Origin: Nemertoderma westbladi | Lineage: Eukaryota; Xenacoelomorpha; Nemertodermatida; Nemertodermatidae | DNA length: 32,502 nucleotides | Assembly (NCBI GenBank): GCA_032718475.1 | Contig: JAUCBJ010006031.1 | Location: 1 to 32,502 of the forward strand | Direction: 5' to 3' | Shown here: piece by piece, positions 1 through 10,008 of the stretch | Layout of the letters: the number at the start of each line of letters is the position of its first letter | Numbering within the stretch: the first letter of the stretch is position 1 | Notes under the pieces: model-generated | The model's database searches: none | Told to the model about the DNA's origin: nothing | The model's input: the letters and a program-made list of their open reading frames with translations, nothing else | Program-made: the position numbers and the translations under genes

Positions 1-804
1 TTATGTCATATGTTGGATTAATTGGTTTGTTGTTGCAGGTTGTTATTAATTTGCTGGCAATTACCGATATTGGCAATTTAAACTGTATATAATTAAAAAT
101 AATATAGGAGGCCTACTTACAAATATTACCAACAATATCGCTGAGTAATATTACCATAAATAGATAACTCTTACGAAGCTAACATAGGTTCAAATTACAT
201 TATATAATCATACTGTATAGTGTTTTTAATCTCGTTTTTAATGGTGTAACTCGTAATGACTTTTTTTAAAACTTCGTCAGGTTATCAATGATGCCCCAAT
301 GTATGATGTAATTGATAATTGAAAGCAATCCTTCGAGGTATCAATGTTGCCCCCACCTATGGGGCAACATTGATAACTTTTTAAGAAAAAAAATATATAT
401 AATGTTACCAACTTGAAACCAAAAATTTAACTAAAGAATATAGCCAACATGTACATTGGTATATTAAGCTATTGAAAATGTTACTAACTGTATTACATTT
501 TTACACACAGCCAAAAAAAAGGATGAAAACTATCAATGTTGCCCCTGTTGACGGTAATTACAGACAATATCTCCTGGTGCATTATTTCAACTTGATATGC
601 CACATTTAAACTAGCCTCTGGCAAACTAATATAAAATTACGAAACGAAACAAAGGTAATAAAACGGCAGGGCAGTACAGTAATTAATTACCTACTGCAGC
701 ACCGCACCGGTGCGGTACAGTACAGCAGTACCCAAATCTAGGCCTATTGCAGGACATAATTCAAATATCCCGCCTATTCATGGTATCATAGCAACAACAA
801 CAGC
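1..804. other. AT-rich non-coding stretch with no gene
   Basis: No open frame of interest on either strand. The stretch holds the inverted and direct copies of a GGGGCAACATTGATA motif (listed separately) and a short perfect palindrome CCGCACCGGTGCGG near 702-716. Nothing else is recognisable. Confidence 0.6.
281..545. repeat. Four dispersed copies of TATCAATGTTGCCCC, two forming a hairpin
   Basis: TATCAATGTTGCCCC lies at 339-353 and again at 531-545. A one-mismatch copy (TATCAATGATGCCCC) lies at about 283-297. An inverted copy (GGGGCAACATTGATA) lies at 361-375. The 339-353 and 361-375 copies face each other across about 7 nt and would form a near-perfect hairpin. This looks like terminal or subterminal sequence of a mobile element, but no element boundary or family could be fixed. 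Confidence 0.6.
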
Positions 805-1237
805 TATTAATTACGACGGTCGATCTGCGGTTCCAGTATTTAATTACGACGGTCGATAATGTCAACATTAATAACGACGGTCGATCTGGTTCCAGTATTT
901 AATTATGACGGTCGATAATGTCAACATTAATAACGACGGTCGATCTGGTTCCAGTATTTAATTACGACGGTCGATAATGTCAACATTAATAACGATGGTC
1001 GATCTGGTTCCAGTATTTAATTACGACGGTCGATAATGTCAACATTAATAACGACGGTCGATCTGGTTCCAGTATTTAATTACGACGGTCGATAATGTCA
1101 ACATTAATAACGACGGTCGATCTGGTTCCAGTATTTAATTACGACGCACGATAATTATCAGCATTTAATTACGACGGTCGATAATTTACAGTATTTAATT
1201 AGTGACGGTCGATGTTGGTAGCTCTATCGACCGTCAT
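805..1237. repeat. 59-bp minisatellite built on ACGACGGTCGAT
   Basis: Tandem units start at about 841, 900, 959, 1018, 1077 and 1136, a strict 59-bp spacing. Each unit holds two copies of the 12-mer ACGACGGTCGAT, one followed by CTGGTTCCAGTATTTAATT and one by AATGTCAACATTA. The first and last units are degenerate. The array closes with one inverted copy (ATCGACCGTCAT, about 1227-1238). It ends about 40 bp before the BEL/Pao fragment, so it could be linked to that element or be an independent satellite seed. Confidence 0.85.
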
Positions 1238-1276
1238 AAAATTATATCGAATTAAAATACCAAAAGTATGCCATAG

Positions 1277-1750
1277 CTATCGGTCTCAACACTAATGTTG
1301 GTCGATAGTGGAGCAGCGTTCATGCTAACGGAGGGTTGGGTGGCCGAAAAGATGGCGGTAACCACTATCTCGAGAAAAGGCGAGGTCTTGAAGATGAGAA
1401 CGGGGCGTTGCAAAATATCAGCGATAACACCAGGGTGCGATTATGGGGCGACCATCGATCCCATTCAAATAATAGAATCGATTAATATAAATGCCAGGCG
1501 GCCCACAAAGATTGAGGTTGAGCAATACCGGTTCCTGGATGATATCGATTTCTCCGTGCCTGAACTGGACATCCCGAAAGTATCTCTCATAGTCGGCATG
1601 GACTGCCCGACGGCCCACGGGAGACTACGGGCTGTGTTCGGAGAGGATGGAGGGCGAGGCCCGATGTCGATTCTCACGCCATTTGGATGGACACTCAGTG
1701 GCCCAATCAAGTCTAGAATTCCGTTTAGCGTGTCGGAATCCTCAGGGTAA
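1277..1750 (+). pseudogene. BEL/Pao retrotransposon aspartic protease (DUF1758-like) fragment
   Basis: The frame opens after a stop at 1274-1276 and has an ATG at 1295. It gives about 151 residues of a retropepsin-type protease as found in the gag-pol polyprotein of BEL/Pao LTR retrotransposons. The active-site triplet region LVDSGAAF is at the very start (residues 2-9). The middle has LIVGMDCPTAHG and the end has TPFGWTLSGPI, the usual DUF1758 signature spacing. Normally this domain sits between gag and reverse transcriptase. Here no gag precedes it and no reverse transcriptase follows within several kb, and the frame stops at 1748-1750 soon after the domain. It is read as an isolated, decayed retroelement piece rather than a host protease. 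A domesticated single-domain protease cannot be excluded but nothing favours it. Confidence 0.72.
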
Positions 1751-2847
1751 TGACTAGACTAGTAGGACGAGACTTTAGATGGATCTTACTGACATGATGT
1801 ACACATGCGCGGGACCCGACGGGAGTGTGGAGAGTGACAGCGGGAACGGTTTGAGAATGAGGGTATAAGAGAGTGAAAGGAGTGCAATTCAAGTGTGGGG
1901 AGCGAGCACGGGGGAGGATGAGTCCCAAGGGAACTAGTGAGTGAGGAAAATTTGAGAAAAATTGTGCAGAAAGTGAGGACAATGATCTCAACAGAGACAC
2001 CAGATACCTCGGTGCAACATAGCTCGCGATTGCAGCAAGGATGGGTAGTAACAACACACCCATGGGGGCCGGTCTGGAAAGCCGACCCCGAGAAGAAAAC
2101 TCCACCCCACATCCAATATTAGATTGGGTTCCAGCAGAATTGAAGCGCACTTGAGGTTGATGCTATCTTCTCACCGGGAAGATAGCTTGGGGTGGAGTGA
2201 GTGTAAGCGGATTCAATTCCCTACATTACCCACCCAAAATGGGACCAGTGGCATTTTACCAATATAGTTGGCGATGCGAGATTACCAATAATAATCTCGC
2301 CTCATAACCAACTCGGGGGGGGGGGGGGGGGGCGACACACGCCCTAAGCTACAGAGAGAGGTGACAGGTCAAACCACCTCAGAGGTACAACACAGCTAGC
2401 GAGGCTAGCACCAGGGAGTAACACCTACAGGGCGTGGCGAACTGACAATTATATATAAACCAATAGCGGGCAAGGAAGCACGTGGGGAAGGACAGGAGGG
2501 CATCCATTGGGTACCAAAGGCCACAGTAGCGTAGAGGTGAAACCAATATGTATCAATCATATATTTACTCTAGTTACTGCTTTACCGGTCAGTTGATTAT
2601 CACACAGTTGCGGACCGGCATAGTTTTCATATATAGATTTCATATGTGCTGCTGTCGTCATTTATGCTATACTGATTATTGTTACTATACCTGTATACAT
2701 CTGACTGTGCTATTATTTCTGAGATCATTAACACTGAGAAACAAACTCTGTTATTTTCCCCAACGGCCTTCGGCCAAAGATACTAGCCCAGCAGCCAAGT
2801 GACACGTACAACCCTACCCGGTCGGGATCTGAGAGTCGATACCATCA
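1751..2847. other. Unassigned sequence downstream of the protease fragment
   Basis: No convincing gene. It contains a strong stem-loop (GCTATCTTC paired with GAAGATAGC, 2162-2186) and an 18-nt G tract (2315-2332). A further inverted pair, GCGAGATTA/TAATCTCGC, lies near 2276-2300. Short open frames on both strands match nothing recognised. Parts could be remnants of the BEL/Pao element or an LTR, but no matching second LTR was found. Confidence 0.4.
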
Positions 2848-3745
2848 CAGTTTGTGTCCCAAATAGCGTGTGAATTTCTCAAAATGATTTTACATAGTTT
2901 ATAAATATAATGGAATACTCAAAAGAAAAGAAAATTCACTTTTGTCCCATATAGGGTGTTTGTGTCCCCAATAGCGTGTGACTTTCTCAAAATGATTTTA
3001 CATAGTTTATAAAGGAAAAAATATTATTTTTATTATTCCATTATATTTATAAACTATGTAAAATCATTTTGAGAAAGTCATACGCTATTTGGCACACAAA
3101 CACCATATATGGGACTAAAACAACCTATTTGGGACAAATTTAAATTAAACCTATGATAGTGAATTATATTTTCTTTTGAGTATTCCATTATATTTATAAA
3201 CTATGTAAAATTCTTTTGAGAAATTAACACGCAATTTGGGACACAAACACCATATATGGGACACAAACACCCTATGGATGGGACATAAACAACCTATTTG
3301 GGACAAATTTAAATGAAAGCTATTATAGTGAATTCAATATTATTTTGAGTATTCCATTACATATAGAAAATATTTGAAATCATTATAAGCAATTCACACC
3401 CTATACGGGACAAAACAACCTATTTGGGACAAATTGAAACTAAAGTTATGGTAGTGAATTCTATATTCTTTTGAGTATTCCATGAGATTTATAAACTAAT
3501 TAAAATCATTTTGAGAAAGTCACACGCTATTTGGGACACAAACACACAAACACCCTATATGGGACACAAACAACCTATTTGGGACAAATTTAAATGAAAG
3601 CTAGACAGTGAATTCTATATTCTTTTGAGTATTCCATTACATTTCGAAACTATTTGAAATCATTATAAGCACTTCACACCCTATACGGGACACAAACACC
3701 CTATATGGGACACAAACAACCTATTTGAGTCAAATTTAAGATTTA
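2848..3745. repeat. Fold-back plus direct repeat block (CTATTTGGGACA family)
   Basis: A near-perfect inverted repeat pairs 2957-3014 with 3046-3102 (stem about 57 bp, loop about 31 nt). From there the same module runs on as roughly four direct, diverged copies, each opening with TTTTGAGTATTCCAT (near 3173, 3344, 3471 and 3624). Each copy carries several CACCCTATATGGGACACAAA and CAACCTATTTGGGACAAATT lines. Unit length varies from about 125 to 170 bp. There is no coding potential. The head-inverted then head-to-tail arrangement suggests rearranged copies of a small mobile element. Confidence 0.75.
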
Positions 3746-3853
3746 TTAAGGACTATTTGGGATGAAGTTGAGTCTGGGGGAGGAGGTTGCGATGTCACTA
3801 ATTTGATTGTCATTTAATTATTATTATACAAATGTATTTAGATTTATTATAAG

Positions 3854-3945
3854 TGAATAAATTGCACCACATGAATAAATTGCACAATGAATAAATTGCA
3901 CAACATGAATAAATTGCACAATATGAATAAATTGCACAACATGAA
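3854..3945. repeat. Short tandem repeat of TGAATAAATTGCACAACA
   Basis: Five tandem copies of an 16-18 bp unit (TGAATAAATTGCACAACA and close variants). No gene is associated. Confidence 0.85.
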
Positions 3946-4479
3946 ATTAAATAACGTGACTATGATGACACTATAGCCTATAATGCATCACAGTCTTACA
4001 GGCCATTTGCAAGGCACCCACAGTATATCTTTAACCATAACTAGGGAACAAGTATTCCAAATGCCCTTATTTAGAATGGGAATTTCCACTGTACATATAC
4101 CTGCTCTTGTCCCAAATACATTGCTCTGTCCAGTATAGGTTGTTATAATGAGCCCCGGATTCGTAGTTGACACTTGGATTATATATCAGTGGAATTTTCC
4201 ATTAACCTTTACATTATATAGCCAATAAGGGAGATGCCTAACTTTAGGAATGTTGGTATTGGTCCGATGACGAGGAGTTGGCTCATATGATGATTTGATT
4301 GGATGCCCCTATATTGGACAGGTTGGAAATCATTACACAACGTATTTGGGACAGGTAGGAATAATAGAAAGCCCCATAGAAGTGAAGGGAAACACCCTAT
4401 TCTGGACAATGATGTAGACACTACTCAATATTTTACCAGGGCAAGTCTGGAGCCGGACAGGGCAAACCCGGCCCGGATA
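3946..4479. other. Non-coding stretch with diverged TTGGGACA-type motifs
   Basis: No gene is seen. TGTCCCAAATACA (about 4110), CTATATTGGACAGG (about 4310) and CGTATTTGGGACAGG (about 4342) echo the GGGACA lines of the 2848-3745 block, in both orientations. This may be an older copy of the same family. Confidence 0.4.
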
Positions 4480-4650
4480 GAGGAATCAACAAACTTTGAA
4501 AAGGAGTGGTTTGCTGTGGACGTAGCTGAATCAACAAACTTTTGAAAAATGTATTAGTGGTTCACCATGGGCATAGTGGAATCTTCAAAGTTTGAAAAAA
4601 AAGTATAAGTGGTTCGCCATGGGCATAGGGGAATCGACCAAAAAATTTCT
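4480..4650. repeat. About 50-bp tandem repeat, three to four copies
   Basis: Units begin GAATCAACAAACTTTGAAAA at about 4483 and 4528, then as diverged forms at about 4580 and 4632. Each is followed by a line like AGTGGTTCACCATGGGCATA. Spacing is 45-53 bp. Non-coding. Confidence 0.75.
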
Positions 4651-4679
4651 TACCACTGTGCCTCAAATGTGATATTACC

Positions 4680-4897
4680 GGCTACATATATTGATGATTA
4701 TATGAACAGGACGAGCGCAGCGAGGCTTAAAATGGATACGAGTAATATGTTAACTCCCCGAAAAAATCAGGTCTAGTACAGTAGTACTTGAGTGATATAT
4801 TATTTTCATCAGAACTATTAGTGGAATGTTGTAGGCCTAGGCTACATACGTATATTGATGATTATATGAACAGGACGAGCGCAGCTAGGCTTAAAAT
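4680..4897. repeat. Direct repeat pair about 160 bp apart
   Basis: About 55 bp starting GGCTACATA, then TATTGATGATTATATGAACA and GGACGAGCGCAGC, occurs at 4680-4733 and again at 4840-4897 with few differences. Both copies are in the same orientation, so this is either a local duplication or two copies of a small dispersed repeat. Confidence 0.75.
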
Positions 4898-7313
4898 GTG
4901 TTAAGAGGCAGACCGAGCAACCAGACTAAAGTAAAAGATTAAGTATGGTATTTGTTTCTATTTTGTTCTGTTGTTTAAGTTGTTATAATTAACTTTTTAT
5001 AAATAATTTACAACTTGATAATTTAAAACAGTTTATAGCTTACACTGTTACTAGCACAAAGTTATAGTTTATAGAGGAGCTATGGGAGGCATGTTACCCG
5101 GTATTTCCCGCTACCAGCATATGCCTACTGGCGTACTGGTACCGGTATAGGCCTACTGACGTACCGGTACTTAGTACCGGTACCGAACGTGAATTAAACT
5201 TTTCGAAAAGTGGCCTATAACGACCGCTGGCAGGCTGGTTAAAGTTATACACACATGCCAAGTTCCAGCGCAATCCCTCTGTCCGTTTTGGAGGAGTTCG
5301 AACACAGAGAGAGAGAGAGAGAGAATTTGATTTTTATAGGTATATATATTATCGCTGGTCGTTTGGAAAGGAGCGCGGTTTGGATACCGAGATCGCTGGA
5401 AACCAAAGGATGTCTGAATATTAACAAAACTCCAAAATTTTAAAATTATCTCAAGAAATTGAGCAGTTTTTCGCATAGGCCTAGATACATTCGAAATTGT
5501 GTTGCCCTCAAAGCAGCTATACTCGGGTTTCCGGTTCGGTACACAAAATGTCTAGGCCTATTTTTTCTTTATCCTTACCGGTAACCCAGATGTCGCGACT
5601 CAGACTGTCAGAGATGGCAATAATTACGCCTGGAAGTTGAGTTCTTTAAGGTCAATTGATTTTATTATATCCGAACTAATAAAATCTTCTAGTTGTTCAA
5701 TCTCGGGATAGCTTTCTGGCTTTGCGTGTTTCTAAACTCGATCGTGAAGTTGTTCGCGGTTTCGGTGGTGGAGTTGGAACTTGGAACATTAGAGGAGGTG
5801 CGCCTGGAAACAAAGAAGGGGATTCAGGGGGAACTTTAAAACGATTACCACTCTGTTTCACCCGCACACCATCCGGAAAATGCTTCTGGCATACACCCAT
5901 CCCTGCATCCATCACCCATGTTGCATGTAATATTTGCCGGATTTATTACATTCGGCAAACTGCAAACGGGTAGGCCTAAGCCATAACTGCAGTTCATCGG
6001 GATCCTTTGGGAAACTGAAACTGTAGATAGATAGTTATTCGCTCGCCCTCGGAAGTTGAACTTTCGGCCTTCTAAGTAAGATATCCAGATCGGCAATATC
6101 CAACAGACCATTTTCTTCCCATATTAAGATATTAACAAACTATCAAATAATAGTGAGAGAAAGAACACAGGTACTGCAGTACTGGAATAGCCATTATTTG
6201 GCCCTACTCAAGGCCATCTAAACAACAGGCCATGACAAGGACCTAGCCTTCATAATTATCGTAGGCTGACTGTGCTGATTATGGTACCTAACATCCTAAG
6301 CTATACTGTCAGACTGTTAGGTATATTGGGGTGGGGTTAGGAATAATCCATTTGTTTTAGCATTGAATCCCCTTATTTATTAGGCCTATAAAACCATTGC
6401 AGCATTGGAAATATTCGCAAATCTGCAACTGCTGCTCCATTACTGTCTGAAACGCTCCCGACAGTCCGATGTATCTGGACCCGAGCAGCCGAGTTGCTAC
6501 AAGAGGTGATTAACGGAGGAATACTACGGAATTGCTTGTTTGTCAGTACGATTCTATTTGGGTATTTACTACACTCAGACACAGGACAGAGACTCGACGA
6601 GGATTTCGATCAGAGTTTAGCGGCGGCCCGGATCCTGGGATCGCCTGGGGTAAATGGTTGAACGTCGGGCAGACGTGTGTCGCACTGGATTTCGTTCTCT
6701 GCGACGCGAAAGTGTGAGGCGAATTCGTTGTCGAATTGTGTCGGAAGCTGCGGGAATTCTACTGGTAGGTATACGGGAGTAAACCGCAGCGGTCCGGTGA
6801 CTACGGATGGATACTGGGATAAGCAGGTATTTCGATCGAGTTTCTCATATTCTCGATGCTCGAGGCTCTTGGTTGACGTGTTGGGCGGAGATACCGATAG
6901 CTCTGACGATCTGTTTATAATTATGTTTTTTTGTTATTGTTATTTATTTATACTCGGAATTGGAGGAAGTCGACATTGATGAAGTGGTGTATTTTGTATT
7001 ACATTTTTATATTTCTTATACAACGCCCTTGCCCTACAACGAATGTAACGCCCTTGTCATCTTGTGTAAAACTGTATTTACACTTTGCAGCCGATATTTT
7101 TATATTATTAACAACTGGCTGACTGGGCTACAGCTAGTCTAGTGCCATCTGATTATTTAAACAAATGTTCAATTCTATCAAACATATTAAATAATTGGTA
7201 AAATCACACCAGATAAAGATACTGAGCTTATGATAAAAAGATAGGCCAAACTTACAATTTCCAAATAGATTGTTCATATTATAAATATATTTTTGGTATT
7301 TGATTTCAAGATA
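4898..7313. other. Long stretch without a recognisable gene
   Basis: Several short open frames exist on both strands but none resembles a known family, and their lengths are within chance. Local features: a cluster of TACCGGTA and TAGGCCTA palindromes at 5130-5185, and an (AG)n tract at 5306-5324. A moderately GC-rich patch at 6400-6900 was read in all frames without a match. An unrecognised exon could hide here. Confidence 0.45.
5306..5324. repeat. (AG)n microsatellite
   Basis: About nine uninterrupted AG units. Confidence 0.9.
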
Positions 7314-7548
7314 GGGGGGGGGGGGGGGGGGGGGACTGGACGCAATAAAAATTCATCCCTCTCCAGGGGAAATTCGACGCAAATAACAGCTGATTACTCT
7401 CAAAAATAAAACTGTAACCTGTTCTATTGTGTTTAGTTTATTGTTTTGGTTAAAATAACGTGCCACTGTAACCTGCTCCTTTCCCTAAATTGAGAATTTA
7501 ACATTGAGGCGGGATATTAATTCGCCAAGATGGGATTTGCGTCCAGTC

Positions 7549-7579
<31 letters not shown>
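7314..7579. mobile_element. MITE-like element with homopolymer G/C ends
   Basis: The left end is a run of 21 G followed by ACTGGACGCAA (7335-7345). The right end is TTGCGTCCAGTCT followed by a run of 30 C (7550-7579). Together these make a terminal inverted repeat G(n)ACTGGACGCAA. Imperfect symmetry may continue outward (TTTCAAGATA on the left, rc ATCAAGAGACA on the right), so the true edges may lie about 15 bp further out. The roughly 200-bp interior has no coding capacity. It includes TTTATTGTTTTGGTT and CTGTAACCTGCTCCTTTC, which reappear at the end of the window, supporting a dispersed family. No clear target-site duplication was found. Confidence 0.6.
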
Positions 7580-7627
7580 TGTCTCTTGATTTCACTAAAA
7601 AATATAATACATTGCATTTTACTGTTA

Positions 7628-7896
7628 TAATTACTGCGATTAATTACTGTTTATGAAACCGTGCTAAGCACGTTGAACTGGAGCTCTAACAATTCCCCCC
7701 TAGCGGCAGACAGGAACTGTAAAAGTCTCTGCAGAATTTCTAATTAAGCAATGCTCTTAGGTAACTACTACTAAATTTCGATGAATCTGATGGTTGGTTC
7801 TATAATTACTGCTATTTTTACGTTTCTGTAAATTTGCCCCCCTAGCGGTAGACAGATGAACTGTAGAAGTCTGTCTGTGTGTAGAATTTCTAATTT
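7628..7896. repeat. Direct repeat pair containing CCCCCCTAGCGGYAGACAG
   Basis: About 110 bp at 7628-7745 recurs at about 7802-7896. Shared lines are ATTACTGC, CCCCCCTAGCGG, GAACTGTA, AGTCT and AGAATTTCTAATT. The copies are diverged and non-coding. Confidence 0.65.
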
Positions 7897-8350
7897 TTTT
7901 GTAGACTACAAGTGTACCAAGTTTGGTTCCATTTCATCCATGATTGATAGACCTTATTAGCGTACAAACATTCCTTGCCACAAACTCGAGCGATAATTAA
8001 TTATTAAATACTGTTTCAATTAAATTCTTTACGAAAATCTAGTTATCTTCTTTTAAATATGGACCCTGTATTCGTGGAAAATATAATATTTGATAATTCA
8101 GCAGTCAGCCTACGATAATTTTGCAGGCTAGGTCCTTGTCATGGCCTGTTATTTAGATGGCCTGGCCTTGGCCCTACTGCATTACGCATTATCCAGTCAG
8201 TAATCATGCAGGCTAATCTGCATTCTACTGTTACACTGTAGCAGCAGCATTAAAAAAAGTCGGCCCATACGATTTTGAGTCAGGCAGTCGGCTGCCAGGC
8301 CTGTCTTTTAGTAGGCCTTGGTGGTAAGTCTACGATCACTATCAACTATA
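7897..8350. other. Upstream region of PTRHD1
   Basis: No gene is seen. GCCTGTCTTTTAG at about 8300-8311 could act as a 3' splice site about 40 bp before the PTRHD1 ATG. GGTGGTAAGTC (about 8321-8331) resembles a donor. Neither can be confirmed. No clear TATA box lies close to the start. Confidence 0.35.
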
Positions 8351-8710
8351 ATGGCTCAAGTTATTATCCAGTATATTGTTATCCGAAGTGATTTGATATC
8401 TGCAATGAATTGGCCAAAAGGTGCCGTAATTGCTCAAGCCTGCCACGCATCTACCGCAGTTATACACCTTCATAGAGATGATTTAAATGTACAGCAGTAT
8501 CTGGCAAACCTTGATTCTATGACTAAGGTTGTTCTACAAGTCGACAGTGAAGCCAGTCTGGTCAAGCTCTCAGAGAAGTTAAACGCAAACAACATATCTC
8601 ATAAACTCTGGATAGAACAACCAGAAAACATTCCTACCTGCATAGCCACAAAACCTGAACTTAAAGATGTTGTAAAGCTACACTTTAAAGGTGTTAAACT
8701 CTTCACATAA
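8351..8710 (+). CDS. PTRHD1: PTRHD1, peptidyl-tRNA hydrolase-domain protein (Pth2-like fold)
   Basis: A 119-residue protein, complete from ATG to TAA. Family knowledge: PTRHD1 proteins have the archaeal/eukaryotic Pth2 fold and are implicated in releasing tRNA from peptidyl-tRNA; vertebrate members are about 140 residues. What the sequence shows: residues 7-12 (QYIVIR) form the first strand. WPKGAVIAQACHAS at residues 21-34 is the Pth2 family signature around the catalytic helix, with K23, G24, Q29 and H32 in place. MTKVVLQVDSE, the ISHKLWIEQPENIPTCIA stretch and GVKLFT at the C-terminus follow in family order. The nearest ATG fitting the family N-terminus is at 8351; the same frame is open about 30 bases further up but without an earlier ATG. 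There are no introns in the coding region, no signal peptide and no membrane segment. A possible AATAAA lies only at about 9192. No functional neighbour is seen. Confidence 0.93.
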   Translation: MAQVIIQYIVIRSDLISAMNWPKGAVIAQACHASTAVIHLHRDDLNVQQYLANLDSMTKVVLQVDSEASLVKLSEKLNANNISHKLWIEQPENIPTCIATKPELKDVVKLHFKGVKLFT

Positions 8711-10008
8711 TCTGCTGTTAATCTCGCAATATTTTTTATGTCAATGGAATACCTAATTCAATTGAATTCCGTTATATCTCTCTATATCAGTATATTTCTT
8801 TATTTCGATTTATTTTCTTATTTAAATAGCTAGGTCTATAAACAACCTATACTGAGCTATATCAGTATACAAATACACTGTACAGGTATATGTTTCCTGT
8901 GGTCCAACCGTAAAATCCTGACCACCCCCATCCCTCCCCTATAAGCTTGTGTTGGGTATACCAATACCGGTACACATGTACTTGATTCTTACAGTTGCCT
9001 TTCTAACCCGCTGGACGAAGATTTTATCATGTTTCACCATTAAAGATTTCTCATATATCAATTGGTTTCCATCTAAACTTATTTAATTATTGAATAGGCC
9101 TAGTTGAAAATCATAAGAAGCGAGATAATTAGACGAGAGGTCGAATCTGTTTAATGAACCACAATATCGAGAGGATGAAAGGCAATTGAAGAATAAAATG
9201 TAAATATTAGATGAAAACTAAGCTATTTTTAAATTCAATGATGTACTATATTAACATTGGGCACGGACTGGTCACCTATTGTTTTTCATTGTAATTAATA
9301 ATATCTTATATTATTGTCTACCGGTAATCAATTTTGTCAAATAAATGAATTTAGAAATAATAATATGGTGCTGGCTATTTAATATTTAATAGGATATTAC
9401 TATTTATATCATAAAACATAAAATAATATTTATGTGTTTTATTATTAAATAGTTTAACTTTCGTAATATTACAGTACAGTATTACTAAATTACTACAAGT
9501 ATTAAATTCTGTATAGTAGGTGCTTACTGAGGCCTTTAAGTCAATACCTTCGGCAGTTTGGTAAAGAGACGAGTAGTATTTTTGATAGAGCACCAGCCCT
9601 ACTCAGAAGTCCCATCACAATACATTTGCTGATCGTATTTGTCAAATTTAGCTCTAGAACTACTTGCCAAAAACAGTCTATACAAAATACAACAGGCCTA
9701 AGTTGAAGTAATGCAGGTGAAAAGTAAACAGTCGGCCATTATTTCGATAGCTGTTTCAGGTACCTGAAGGTGGGGTTGGTGCTACTCATATCCCACGTTT
9801 TGATTTAACGTAATTCAACTGGTCCTATCGACCCCAGTGGATGAAAGGCTGAGAGGATCCTTTTTTTTTGTAGTGAGCAAACATTTTCATATATATTTTG
9901 AAGTTGACCTTTTTGGGCCACCATGCAATGATAGGCGTAGGGCCAGTGCCTAATAGCGGTATGTTTGCTATGTTTTATTTAGTACTGTGGGGCGCGAGCC
10001 ACGAAAGT
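8711..10008. other. AT-rich intergenic region
   Basis: No gene is seen. It includes the PTRHD1 3' flank and a very AT-rich patch at 9190-9460. Small open frames here are AT-driven and match nothing. Confidence 0.6.

Noticed and set aside
1465-2112. Antisense frames across and after the BEL/Pao fragment
   Set aside because: They overlap the protease on the opposite strand or unassigned DNA, and no family resemblance was found.
5697-6717. Several 60-100 codon frames at 5.7-6.7 kb
   Set aside because: They overlap on both strands, have no recognisable domains and no clear splice sites in the right phase. Treated as chance.
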